64,000 bases of DNA from Streptomyces sp. NBC_00236 (GTDB lineage Bacteria > Actinomycetota > Actinomycetes > Streptomycetales > Streptomycetaceae), in assembly GCF_036195045.1 (NCBI RefSeq), contig NZ_CP108100.1, forward strand, positions 7,440,001 through 7,504,000. Reading direction: 5' to 3'. Below are positions 43,994 to 52,075 of the stretch, in pieces. The number at the start of each line of letters is the position of its first letter. Position 1 is the first letter of the stretch. The translations under genes were made by a program, and so were the position numbers. The notes under the pieces are model-generated. The model was not told the DNA's origin. It ran no database searches and worked only from the letters and a program-made list of their open reading frames with translations.

Positions 43994-45022
43994 ATGACGT
44001 CTGCCGTCCTGCCCCGGACCCTCTGGTTCACCCGCTGTCCCGTCCCCACCGCCACCGGCATCGCCGCCGACCGGCAGTGGCTCACCGACGAGTTCGCCGC
44101 CGACGGGATCTCCGTGCGCTCCCTCCAGGACGCCTCCCCGGACGCCGACCGTGCCGCCCACTACACCCACGCCCTGCCCGGCCTCTTCCGGGAGGGCGGC
44201 AACGTACCCGCTCTGTGGGCCCGTTCGCGGGGCGAGCACACCCGGCTGGTCGGACTCACCTGGATCGAGGAACGGCAGACCGTCCTGGTCGCGCCCGGCT
44301 CCGGGATCCGGGGCGCCGCCGCACTGCGCGGGCTGCGCCTCGCCGTGCCGAAGCACGACATCGCCATCGACTTCTGGCGGGCCATGGCCCTGCGCGGCTT
44401 CGAGGGGGCGCTCGCCTCCGCCGGACTCGCCCTGGACGACGCCTCGTTCGTCGACGTACCCGCCGACGGACACGAGGGCCAGTGGGCGGCCGAACTCGCG
44501 GCACTGCGCCGCGGCGACGCCGACGCCGTGTACGTGAAGGGCGCGGTGGCCGTCGAGGCGGCCCGGCGGGCCGGTGCCGAGGTGGCCGTGGAGCTCGACG
44601 AACTGCCCGACCGTCGCTTCCGCGTCAACAACGGAACCCCACGCCCCATCACCGTCCACCAGCGGCTCCTGGACGACCACCCCGACCTCGTCGACCGCTT
44701 CCTCGCCGTCCTGCTGAGGGCGGCCGACTGGGCGGCCGGCCGGCCCGATGAGGTCGACCGCATCCTCGGCGCCGAGACCGGAGCGGGCGCCGACGGAGTC
44801 GCCGGCGCCTACCGCCCCGGCACCCATCTGACCCTCCACCCCGACCTGTCCGCCGAACGACTCGCCCTGCTCGCCGCACAGGAGGCCGGGCTGCGCGCCC
44901 ACGGCTTCCTGCCCGAACCCGTCGACGTGGCGGCCTGGGCCGACCCCGAACCGCTGCGCCGCGCCGCCGCCCTCGTGCGCCGCACCACCGCACCCCCGAT
45001 CCCGGAGGAACCCTCGTCATGA
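43994..45022 (+). CDS. DszB-like desulfinase candidate (solute-binding-fold enzyme)
   Basis: A 342-residue protein without signal peptide, so cytosolic, although of the NMT1/SsuA-like fold. It resembles 2-(2-hydroxyphenyl)benzenesulfinate desulfinase: T-R-C-P-V-P-T-A (Cys15) corresponds to N-C-P-V-P-N-A with catalytic Cys27 of DszB. H-Y-T-H-A-L-P-G-L-F-R-E-G-G (His56, Arg66, Gly68-69) corresponds to H-F-T-Y-D-Q-P-A-Y-T-R-F-G-G (His60, Arg70). It may release sulfite from a sulfinate. It is first in the operon after the leader and overlaps the lipoprotein gene by four bases. An automatic label of ABC substrate-binding protein would miss this. Confidence 0.72.
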   Translation: MTSAVLPRTLWFTRCPVPTATGIAADRQWLTDEFAADGISVRSLQDASPDADRAAHYTHALPGLFREGGNVPALWARSRGEHTRLVGLTWIEERQTVLVAPGSGIRGAAALRGLRLAVPKHDIAIDFWRAMALRGFEGALASAGLALDDASFVDVPADGHEGQWAAELAALRRGDADAVYVKGAVAVEAARRAGAEVAVELDELPDRRFRVNNGTPRPITVHQRLLDDHPDLVDRFLAVLLRAADWAAGRPDEVDRILGAETGAGADGVAGAYRPGTHLTLHPDLSAERLALLAAQEAGLRAHGFLPEPVDVAAWADPEPLRRAAALVRRTTAPPIPEEPSS

Positions 45023-46035
45023 ATCTCGCCCGACCACTGCGCACCACCGCCGTTCCGGCGCTCCTCACGGTCTCGGCGCTCGTCGCCCTCACGGCCTGCG
45101 GCACCTCCGAGGCCGACAGCGCCGCGGGGGGATCGAAGGCCACGGTGACCGTCCGCATCCCCGACCCCGGGAACTCCGGGGTGCTCGCCCTCGGCAAGAA
45201 GGACGGCAGCCTCGACAAGGCGCTGTCCAAGGCGGGTGCCAAGGTGCGGTGGACCGGCAGCGCCGGCCCGTTCGCCCCCGCAGCCCAGGCCATGAACGCG
45301 GACCAGCTGGACATCGCCACGGGCTCCATCACCTCCGGCATCACCTCGCTCGCCCAGCGGCCCGGCTTCAAGTTCTTCACCGCCGTCGACCCGGACGCAG
45401 CGGGGGAGGGCATCCTGGTCAGGAACGGGTCGGACATCGGCTCGGTGGCCGACCTCGTGGGGAAGAAGGTCGCCGTCAACCAGGGCGGCACCGGCGAGTA
45501 CCTGCTGCTCAAGGCCCTCGCCAAGGCCGGCATCCCGGCGGACGAGGTCACCCGGGTCTATCTGCGCCCCGACCAGACCGCGGCGGTCTTCAACGCCGGC
45601 AAGGTCGACGCCTGGGCCGTCTGGGCCACGTACGCGGTCGCCGAGATCGGCAGCGGCAAGGCGCACTTCGTCGCCGACGGCGCCGCGATCGGCTCCGACA
45701 ACTACAGCCTCAACGCCGTGCGGACCGAGTTCGCCGAGCAGCACCCGAAGGTCGTACAGGCCCTCTACCAGTACCTCCACGAGGCCAGCGCCAAGGAGAA
45801 GCAGAACCCGGCGGCGTACCTCAACGTCTTCACGGACGTCGGCCCGACCGCCGTGACCGGCAAGGCCAAGGAGGTACAGACCGGGTTCACCGCGCAGGGC
45901 GGCACCGTCGATCCCATCGGGCCCGAGGACATCGCACGCTTCGAGGACGTCGCCGCGTTCTACGCCAACCAGAAGGTCACCAAGGACCGGGTCGACGTGG
46001 CCGCGCACCTGCTCGATGTCGGGAAGCTGACATGA
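45019..46035 (+). CDS. SsuA-type substrate-binding lipoprotein
   Basis: A 338-residue lipoprotein; the signal peptide ends in the lipobox L-T-A-C with Cys at about 27. The mature protein has the periplasmic binding fold of the aliphatic sulfonate/nitrate group: G-S-A-G-P-F-A-P-A-A-Q-A-M-N, L-D-I-A-T-G-S-I-T-S, L-V-G-K-K-V-A-V-N-Q-G-G-T-G-E, and G-K-V-D-A-W-A-V-W. It captures the organosulfur substrate outside the membrane for the permease next door. Overlaps both neighbours by four bases. Confidence 0.9.
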   Translation: MNLARPLRTTAVPALLTVSALVALTACGTSEADSAAGGSKATVTVRIPDPGNSGVLALGKKDGSLDKALSKAGAKVRWTGSAGPFAPAAQAMNADQLDIATGSITSGITSLAQRPGFKFFTAVDPDAAGEGILVRNGSDIGSVADLVGKKVAVNQGGTGEYLLLKALAKAGIPADEVTRVYLRPDQTAAVFNAGKVDAWAVWATYAVAEIGSGKAHFVADGAAIGSDNYSLNAVRTEFAEQHPKVVQALYQYLHEASAKEKQNPAAYLNVFTDVGPTAVTGKAKEVQTGFTAQGGTVDPIGPEDIARFEDVAAFYANQKVTKDRVDVAAHLLDVGKLT

Positions 46036-46865
46036 GCGACACCGCTGCCGCGCCTCCCGGACTGGTCCGGCCGCGCCCGAGGTCCGACAGGGCCCGTAGC
46101 CGGGGCCACGCGCTCACGGTCCGCACCCTCGGCCCGCTCGCGCTGCTCGCCCTGTGGTGGGTGGCCTCCGCCACCGGACTCCTCACCCCGGACGTCCTGG
46201 CCTCTCCCGCCGAAGTACTCCGTGCCGTCGGCGAGTTGTGGGGCAACGGTCAGCTGCCCGACGCGCTCACCACCTCCCTCACCCGCTCCGGCCTCGGCCT
46301 CCTCATCGGGCTCGCCGCCGGGCTGACCCTCGGCATCACCACCGGATTCACCCGGCTCGGCGACGAACTGCTCGACTCCTCGCTCCAGACCCTGCGCACG
46401 ATCCCCTTCCTCTCCCTGGTACCGCTGTTCATGGTCTGGTTCGGGATCAACGAGACGGCGAAGATCCTCCTCATCGCCGTGGCCACCACCTTCCCGATGT
46501 ACGTGTCCACATCGAGCGGGGTACGCAACACCGACCCGAAACTCGTCGAGGCCATGCGGAGCTTCGGCATGGGGCGCCTCGCCCTCGTCCGCGAAGTCGT
46601 CCTGCCCGGCGCCCTGCCGTCCCTGCTCGCCGGACTGCGCCTGTCGATGACGCTCAGCGTCATCGCGCTGATCGCCGCCGAGGAGATCAACGCGACCGCG
46701 GGCATCGGCTATCTGATGTCCCAGGCCCAGAGCTACGCCCGCACCGACATCCTCGCCGTCTGCATCCTCGTCTACGGGCTCCTCGGACTGACCGCCGACA
46801 TTCTCGTGCGGCTGCTGGAACGCGTGCTGATGCCGTGGCGCACTCCCCGGGGAGCGACCCGATGA
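46032..46865 (+). CDS. ssuC: SsuC-type ABC transporter permease
   Basis: A 277-residue integral membrane protein with about six helices. The EAA coupling loop is seen as E-A-M-R-S-F-G-M-G-R-L-A-L-V-R-E-V-V-L-P-G-A (about 173-194), the form typical of sulfonate/nitrate/taurine permeases. It makes the channel for the lipoprotein at 45019 with the ATPase at 46862, whose start lies inside its stop. Confidence 0.92.
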   Translation: MSDTAAAPPGLVRPRPRSDRARSRGHALTVRTLGPLALLALWWVASATGLLTPDVLASPAEVLRAVGELWGNGQLPDALTTSLTRSGLGLLIGLAAGLTLGITTGFTRLGDELLDSSLQTLRTIPFLSLVPLFMVWFGINETAKILLIAVATTFPMYVSTSSGVRNTDPKLVEAMRSFGMGRLALVREVVLPGALPSLLAGLRLSMTLSVIALIAAEEINATAGIGYLMSQAQSYARTDILAVCILVYGLLGLTADILVRLLERVLMPWRTPRGATR

Positions 46866-47620
46866 CCACCGATCCGACATCCGTACCAGCCGTCCGGGTA
46901 CGGGGACTGCGCCGGGCGTTCGGCGACCGTGCCGTCCTCGACGACCTCCGACTCGACATCGCCCGCGGTGAGTTCGTCGCCCTGCTCGGTGCCAGCGGCA
47001 GCGGCAAGACGACGCTGCTGCGCATCCTCGGGGCCCTCGACGGCGCCGACGGGGGAGAGGTCCTCGTCCCCGAGGCCCGCACCATCGTCTTCCAGGAGCC
47101 CCGGCTCGTCCCGTCGAAGAGGGTCCTGGCCAATGTGACGGTCGCCCTGCCCCGCGGCCGCTCCGCCGACGGCCTCCGCGCGCTCGCCGAAGTCGGCCTG
47201 GAACGCCACGCCGAGGCCTGGCCGGCCACCCTCTCCGGCGGCGAGGCCCAGCGCGTCGCTCTCGCCCGCGCCCTGGTCCGCGAGCCCGAACTGCTGCTGC
47301 TCGACGAGCCGTTCGCCGCCCTCGACGCGCTGACCCGGCTGAGGATGCAGGATCTCGTCGGCGAGCTGTGCCGCCGGCACCGCCCCGCCGTGCTGCTGGT
47401 CACCCATGACGTCGAGGAGGCCGTACGGCTGGCCGACCGGGTCGCCGTCCTGCGCGACGGCCGCCTCGTCACCGACGAGACCGTCGACATCGCCCGGCCG
47501 CGCGACCCGGGCGACCCCGCGTTCGCCGCTCTGCGCCGGCGGCTCCTGGCCGACCTCGGCGTCGACGCCCCCGCACCTTCCCATCCGTTCCCCGTACCCG
47601 CCGAAGCCGGAGTGATCTGA
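46862..47620 (+). CDS. ssuB: SsuB-type ABC transporter ATPase
   Basis: A 252-residue ATPase. Walker A G-A-S-G-S-G-K-T at 43-50, Q-loop V-F-Q-E-P-R-L, signature L-S-G-G-E-A-Q-R, Walker B L-L-L-L-D-E-P, D-loop A-L-D-A and H-loop V-T-H-D are all intact. Subgroup features match sulfonate/nitrate importers. Starts within the permease stop and its own stop is directly followed by the next ATG. Confidence 0.93.
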   Translation: MTTDPTSVPAVRVRGLRRAFGDRAVLDDLRLDIARGEFVALLGASGSGKTTLLRILGALDGADGGEVLVPEARTIVFQEPRLVPSKRVLANVTVALPRGRSADGLRALAEVGLERHAEAWPATLSGGEAQRVALARALVREPELLLLDEPFAALDALTRLRMQDLVGELCRRHRPAVLLVTHDVEEAVRLADRVAVLRDGRLVTDETVDIARPRDPGDPAFAALRRRLLADLGVDAPAPSHPFPVPAEAGVI

Positions 47621-48508
47621 ATGACCCTCACCATCGGTGTCCACAGCAGCAACCCGTCGCTCTACCACCTGTACCACCTCTCCCGGCTGGGCTTCGCCCA
47701 GGAGGAACTGGCCCCGCTGGGCGAGACCGTCGTCTTCCACCCGTACACCAACGGTGTGCGCACCGGCGAACTCCTGACCCGGGGCGTCATCGACTTCGGC
47801 GGCACCGGCTCCACCCCGCCCGTCACCGCCCAGGCCGCCGGGCACGACATCGTCTACACCGCGGTCTCCGCGCCGCGCCCCGAACACGGCGCGCTCCTCG
47901 TCCCCGAGGACAGCCCCGTGCGCACCGTCGCCGACCTCAAGGGCACGACCGTGCACCTGGCGGTCGGATCCTGGCAGACCCATCTCATCGCCAAGGCGCT
48001 CGACGACGCCGGGCTGTCCTACGCCGAGGACATCACCGCCGTCCGCAGCGACGCCGACAGCGAAGAACTGCTGCGCACCGGCGCGATCGCCGCCTGGGTC
48101 GCCCAGGGCGCCGACCTGGCGGCCGCCCGGCGCACCGGCGGACTGCGGACCCTGGTCCGCACCGGCGACGTCATCAGCGACCGTTCCGTGTTCTTCACCC
48201 GCCGTGACCTCGCCGAATCCCGGCCCGACGTCATCGAGGCCCTGACCCGGGCGCTGCGACGCGCGGACGAGTGGGCCGCGGCCCACCCCCGGCAGGCGGC
48301 CGAGATCGCCGCCGCCGACCTCGGCGGATCGGCCGACGACTGGGAGACCGCCCTCGCCTCGCTGCCCTGGACGATCGAGCCCGTCTCCGACGCCTTCATC
48401 GCCGAGCAGCAGGAGGCCGCCGACATCTTCCACCGGACCGGATTCATCGACCGGCCGGTGACCGTCGCCCACGCCCGTGCCCGTGCCGCGGCCGGCAAGG
48501 CGGTATGA
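47621..48508 (+). CDS. SsuA-fold protein without signal peptide or cysteine
   Basis: A 295-residue protein of the sulfonate-binding family (G-V-H-S-S-N-P-S-L-Y, V-I-D-F-G-G-T-G-S-T-P-P, L-K-G-T-T-V-H-L-A-V-G-S, W-V-A-Q-G-A-D). It lacks any signal peptide or lipobox and begins directly with the first beta strand. Where DszB and the first operon gene have R/N-C-P-V-P, this protein has S-S-N-P-S, and I find no Cys in the whole chain. It is therefore cytosolic and not a Cys-desulfinase. It could carry an intermediate between the monooxygenase and desulfinase, or be another enzyme of this fold. Start follows the ATPase stop with no gap. Confidence 0.75.
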   Translation: MTLTIGVHSSNPSLYHLYHLSRLGFAQEELAPLGETVVFHPYTNGVRTGELLTRGVIDFGGTGSTPPVTAQAAGHDIVYTAVSAPRPEHGALLVPEDSPVRTVADLKGTTVHLAVGSWQTHLIAKALDDAGLSYAEDITAVRSDADSEELLRTGAIAAWVAQGADLAAARRTGGLRTLVRTGDVISDRSVFFTRRDLAESRPDVIEALTRALRRADEWAAAHPRQAAEIAAADLGGSADDWETALASLPWTIEPVSDAFIAEQQEAADIFHRTGFIDRPVTVAHARARAAAGKAV

Positions 48509-48512
48509 CGAC

Positions 48513-49586
48513 ATGGCGACCGAAGTCCTCTGGTACATCATTCCGCGCGAAGGCGCCTATCCCTGGGAGCCCGAGGGCCGGCGCCCCGTGGACCTCGGGT
48601 ACCTGACCCAACTGGCCGGGACGGTCGAGCGGCTCGGCTACAGCGGCGCGCTGCTCGCCACCGACCTGTACGACGTCTGGCCGCTCGGCAGCGCACTGGC
48701 CGCCTCGACCAGCACCCGCTTCAAGCCCCTGCTGGCCGTCCACCCCGGGCTCGTCCCGCCGACGCTGCTCGCCAAGATGGCGCTCAGCTTCGACACGTTC
48801 TTCGGCGGCCGGCTCCGCTTCAACGTGGTCAACGGCTCCACGAAGTCGCTGCGGGAGTACGGACTGCACGTGGAGCACGACGAACGGTACGAGCTGAGCG
48901 CGGAGTACTGGTCGATCGTGAAGCGGCTGACGGCCGGCGAGGTCTTCGACCACAAGGGCCGCTTCTACGACCTGAAGAACGCCGGCGCCTCCTTCCGCGA
49001 GCTGAAGCCGGTCCAGGACGGGCCCATCCCGCTCTGGTTCGGCGGCTCGTCCGACCCCGGTATCGAGATGGCCGCCGAGCACGTGGACGTCTTCCTGACC
49101 TGGGGAGAGCCGCCGCACCTGTTGAAGGAGAAGCTGGAGAAGGTCCGGGCGAGGGCCGCCGCGTACGGCCGCACACTCCGGATCGGGCTGCGGCTGCACC
49201 TGATCGTCCGGGACACGGAGGAGGAGGCCTGGGCCGCGGCCGACCGGCTCCTGGACGTCACCAGCGACGCGACATACGCCCGTCAGCTCGGCGACCGGGC
49301 GGGGGAGGACGGCGTCGGCTGGCAGCGGCAGTTCCGCCAGCACGGCGGAAAGGTGCCCGCCCACGGCCGTGAACTGGAGGTCCATCCCAACATGTGGCCG
49401 GGCATGAGCCTGTTCCGGCCGGGACCGGGCACCGCGGTGGTGGGATCGACGGCTCAGGTCGTCGAGCGGCTCAAGGAGTTCGAAGACCTGGGCGTCGACA
49501 CCTTCATCCTCTCCGGGAACCCGCTGCTGGAGGAGGCGTACCGGGTCGCGGAGACGGTCCTGCCGGCCCTGGGCATCACCCGCTGA
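48513..49586 (+). CDS. ssuD: SsuD-type FMNH2-dependent alkanesulfonate monooxygenase
   Basis: A 357-residue LLM-class flavin monooxygenase closely following SsuD: R-P-V-D-L-G-Y-L-T-Q-L, F-N-V-V-N-G-S, H-D-E-R-Y-E-L-S-A-E-Y, L-W-F-G-G-S-S-D, F-L-T-W-G-E-P-P, R-L-H-L-I-V-R and F-I-L-S-G-N-P-L-L-E-E-A-Y-R. It should oxidise a sulfonate or related sulfur compound with FMNH2 and oxygen, splitting or preparing the C-S bond. The Cys54 region of E. coli SsuD (S-C-E-D-A-W) is replaced by L-Y-D-V-W, hinting at a different substrate. No partner flavin reductase is in the operon. Start is 4 bp after the preceding stop. Confidence 0.88.
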   Translation: MATEVLWYIIPREGAYPWEPEGRRPVDLGYLTQLAGTVERLGYSGALLATDLYDVWPLGSALAASTSTRFKPLLAVHPGLVPPTLLAKMALSFDTFFGGRLRFNVVNGSTKSLREYGLHVEHDERYELSAEYWSIVKRLTAGEVFDHKGRFYDLKNAGASFRELKPVQDGPIPLWFGGSSDPGIEMAAEHVDVFLTWGEPPHLLKEKLEKVRARAAAYGRTLRIGLRLHLIVRDTEEEAWAAADRLLDVTSDATYARQLGDRAGEDGVGWQRQFRQHGGKVPAHGRELEVHPNMWPGMSLFRPGPGTAVVGSTAQVVERLKEFEDLGVDTFILSGNPLLEEAYRVAETVLPALGITR

Positions 49587-49602
49587 CCGGCGTTGCCCGC
49601 GT

Positions 49603-49624
49603 GCTCCGGCCGCGGCGCCGGAGC
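49603..49624 (+). terminator. Hairpin terminator after the sulfur operon
   Basis: GCTCCGG and CCGGAGC form a 7-bp stem, with further G/C pairing possible in the loop, 16 bp after the ssuD-like stop. Confidence 0.5.
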
Positions 49625-49715
49625 GCGCAGGGACTGCGGTTGTCAGTGCCCGGTGCAAGACTCGGAGAGTCAGGACTTCCTGCTGTGCGAGAACGGGACA
49701 CCGAAGGAGCGCACG

Positions 49716-50504
49716 ATGCTCACCACCCGTTTTGTTGACGGATCCCCCAACTGGATGGATCTCGGTACACCGGACATCGAGGGGGCCGAGGCGTTCTACA
49801 CCGCTCTCCTCGGCTGGGACTTCGAAGCCGGAGGCCCCGAGACCGGTGGCTACGGGATGTTCCTGCTGGACGGGAAGACGGTCGGCGGGGCGATGACGGT
49901 CACCGAGGAGCAGGCGAAGCCGTCCTGGTCGGTGTACTTCCGGTCGGCGGACGTCACCGCCACCGCGCAGGCCGTGCGCGAGGCCGGCGGGACGGTGCCG
50001 TTCGAGCCGATGGACGTCCTGGAGTACGGCCGGATGGGCGGTTTCACCGACCGGGCCGGGGCCTACTTCGGCGTCTGGCAGCCCAAGCAGAACCCGGGCC
50101 TCGGCGTCGTGAACGAGCGGGGCAGCCTCTGCTGGGCCGAGCTGTACACCCCGGACGTGCCGGCCGCCGCGGCGTTCTACGACTCCGTCTTCGGCTGGGA
50201 CACGACGCAGACGCCCTACCCCGGCGGCGGCGGGGCGTACACCGTGATCAGGACGGCGGGTGGCGGTGAGGAGACCTCGTTCGGCGGACTCGTCCCGCTG
50301 GACGCCGTGCCCGTCAGGGCCGCCTCCGGGCCGCACTGGCTGCCGTACATCGAGGTCGAGGACTGCGACGCCGCTGCGGCATCGGTCGAGCGGCTGGGCG
50401 GCAAGCTGACGCTGGAACCGACGGAGATGGAAGGCGTGGGCACCTTCGCGAACGTCGAGGATCCGTACGGTGCCGCGTTCGCCGTGATCAGGAGCGTCCA
50501 GTGA
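49716..50504 (+). CDS. VOC-family protein with two glyoxalase-like domains
   Basis: A 262-residue cytosolic protein built of two VOC modules. The first begins N-W-M-D-L-G-T-P-D-I-E-G-A-E-A-F-Y-T-A-L-L-G-W and the second C-W-A-E-L-Y-T-P-D-V-P-A-A-A-A-F-Y-D-S-V-F-G-W. Each ends in a F-x-x-P/D-P-Y-G-A type strand. Close relatives in Streptomyces have hydroxylase or antibiotic-binding annotations without proof. A GAAGGAG site precedes the ATG. Stands alone between the sulfur operon terminator and the WhiB gene. Confidence 0.88.
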   Translation: MLTTRFVDGSPNWMDLGTPDIEGAEAFYTALLGWDFEAGGPETGGYGMFLLDGKTVGGAMTVTEEQAKPSWSVYFRSADVTATAQAVREAGGTVPFEPMDVLEYGRMGGFTDRAGAYFGVWQPKQNPGLGVVNERGSLCWAELYTPDVPAAAAFYDSVFGWDTTQTPYPGGGGAYTVIRTAGGGEETSFGGLVPLDAVPVRAASGPHWLPYIEVEDCDAAAASVERLGGKLTLEPTEMEGVGTFANVEDPYGAAFAVIRSVQ

Positions 50505-50540
50505 CCGGTGCGTCGCCAAGGGCTCTCGCCCCGGCCGGCT

Positions 50541-50594
50541 GATGGATCGCTGAGGACTGCTGGATCGCTGACGATTGATGGATCGTTGATCAGT
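50541..50594 (+). repeat. Three tandem 18-bp repeats upstream of the WhiB-like gene
   Basis: GATGGATCGCTGAGGACT, GCTGGATCGCTGACGATT and GATGGATCGTTGATCAGT follow each other without gaps. The core TGGATCG(C/T)TGA is kept in all three. They end 31 bp before the start codon, within the probable promoter or leader of the WhiB-like gene. Confidence 0.7.
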
Positions 50595-50624
50595 CGTTTA
50601 TCGAGGCAGGGCACTGTGTGGCCC

Positions 50625-50879
50625 ATGCTGATCAACACCGCGACCGACCCCGCTCTCGCCTGGCAGGAGACAGCGCTGTGCGCACAGACGGGGCCCGAGT
50701 TCTTCTTCCCCGCCCCCGGCAGCTCCACCCGTGAGGCCAAGCAGCTCTGCAACGCCTGCGAGGGACGCCTGGCCTGCCTGGAGTACGCACTCGACAACGA
50801 CGAGCGCTTCGGCGTCTGGGGCGGTCTCTCCGAGAAGGAGCGCGACAGGCTCCGCAGAGTCGACCGCCACCGGGCGTGA
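50625..50879 (+). CDS. WhiB-family iron-sulfur regulator
   Basis: An 84-residue Wbl protein. Four Cys for the 4Fe-4S cluster are present: Cys19 (A-L-C-A), Cys42 and Cys45 (L-C-N-A-C), Cys51 (L-A-C-L-E-Y-A-L). The turn G-V-W-G-G-L-S-E-K-E-R follows, then a basic tail R-L-R-R-V-D-R-H-R. It would act with the main sigma factor in a redox- or NO-sensitive way. Start ATG 50625; a GTG at 50616 has better spacing to GGCAGGG and would add three residues. The triple repeat upstream may bind its regulator. Confidence 0.92.
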   Translation: MLINTATDPALAWQETALCAQTGPEFFFPAPGSSTREAKQLCNACEGRLACLEYALDNDERFGVWGGLSEKERDRLRRVDRHRA

Positions 50880-50986
50880 GCGCGCCCTCACCGTTGGAGA
50901 CCTCGGCGTTCCGTACACCGGCCTGAGGGTCCCCGTGAACGCTGCGGAACCCGCGTGGACCAGGGGAGGAAGCCGAGTAGCGCGCG

Positions 50987-51031
50987 TACGACTACGTCGT
51001 CGTCGGGGGCGGTCCGGCCGGTTGCGTGCAC
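50987..51031 (+). pseudogene. Scrap of a GMC oxidoreductase N-terminus
   Basis: The bases encode Y-D-Y-V-V-V-G-G-G-P-A-G-C-V-H, the FAD-binding beta-alpha-beta start of glucose-methanol-choline oxidoreductases. A TAG lies two codons upstream in the same frame where the start region should be, and the downstream frame loses similarity at once. GGGGAGGAAG just upstream looks like a leftover ribosome site. The remaining 100 bases to the chitosanase end hold nothing I recognise. Confidence 0.6.
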
Positions 51032-51139
51032 CCTGTTCCGCCTCCCCGGCCCCGGCCCCGCACGCCTCCGGTCCGATGGGCCGGACGCGCGGGGGCAGCC
51101 GCGCCGGACGGGATCCGGATGCCGGGAGGCAACGCCGGA

Positions 51140-52063
51140 TCAGGACGGGACGCGGAACGTCTCGCCGTACATCTTCCAGGTCAGCGGCGGTTCGAGGGCC
51201 AGGTTCCCGTCCTCCAGGAACACCCGCTGGGCGGTGTCGAGGCGCGAGGTGTCCTGCTGGTTCTTCTTCGACTTCATCACGGTCCGGGCCGCTTCGAGGA
51301 AGGCGTCCAGATAGGCCGACTCGTCGCCGCCCTCCGCGACCGTGTCCGCCTCTTCCGCGGCTGCCTTCCGGATGCCGTAGAAGGAGTCCGCCTCGGAGCC
51401 GGGGCCCTGGAGAACCATGGCGTCGAAGTAGATGTACTGCCCCAGGGTGCCGAGACCGTCCAGTTTCGCCAGATGGACGGCCGGTTCGAAGTACTGCTTC
51501 AGCCGGACCAGGTCCTGGGCGGCGCGGAAGGCAGGGTCCTCGGCCGACTTCTTCCACGCGGCCGTGAAACCGGGGTCCAGCCCCTCGTGCGAGGCGGTGC
51601 CGTCGACCTCGCGCAGCGCCGGGACGAACGGTGCCAGGGGGCTGTCCGGGTGTTCCGCGGTGAACGACTCGACGAACGTGAGCATGTCGTGCGTACTGGA
51701 GCAGAAACCGACGATTCCCGCGTTGTAGCCGGTGCCGTCGCCGGTGTCCTCGATCGTGCCGTACTGGCTGCGCCAGTCCAGCGTCGACCCCTCGGCGCTG
51801 GCCAGCAGCTGCCAGGCGATCTCGCGCATCTTCGGCTCGGCCAGCCCCGGGGGCATCGCGGCGACGCGGGCGTTGAGCTCGCGCCGTTCGTCTTCGTCCG
51901 CGGCGGCGAACGGGTCGGCCGGTGCGGACGGGGTGACCGACGCCTTCGCGGTGGGAGAGCTCGTGGGCAGCTCCGCGTCGCCGCCGCTGTTGAAGAGCAG
52001 GGAAACGACGATGGCTATCGGCGCACCGAACAGCACCACACGGGTCACAGGTTTCACCGGCAC
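51140..52063 (-). CDS. GH46 chitosanase
   Basis: A 307-residue exported or membrane-anchored enzyme. An N-terminal hydrophobic segment (V-V-L-F-G-A-P-I-A-I-V-V-S-L-L-F) and a Ser/Thr/Pro linker precede the GH46 domain. The catalytic pair is Glu91 (S-A-E-G-S-T-L-D-W) and Asp109 (I-E-D-T-G-D-G), spaced 18 residues as in the Streptomyces N174 enzyme (Glu22/Asp40). G-Y-N-A-G-I-V-G-F-C-S and V-Y-F-type motifs follow (K-Q-Y-F-E-P-A-V). It hydrolyses chitosan outside the cell. Confidence 0.93.
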   Translation of the reverse strand: MPVKPVTRVVLFGAPIAIVVSLLFNSGGDAELPTSSPTAKASVTPSAPADPFAAADEDERRELNARVAAMPPGLAEPKMREIAWQLLASAEGSTLDWRSQYGTIEDTGDGTGYNAGIVGFCSSTHDMLTFVESFTAEHPDSPLAPFVPALREVDGTASHEGLDPGFTAAWKKSAEDPAFRAAQDLVRLKQYFEPAVHLAKLDGLGTLGQYIYFDAMVLQGPGSEADSFYGIRKAAAEEADTVAEGGDESAYLDAFLEAARTVMKSKKNQQDTSRLDTAQRVFLEDGNLALEPPLTWKMYGETFRVPS

Positions 52064-52075
52064 AGAGTACGGTCC

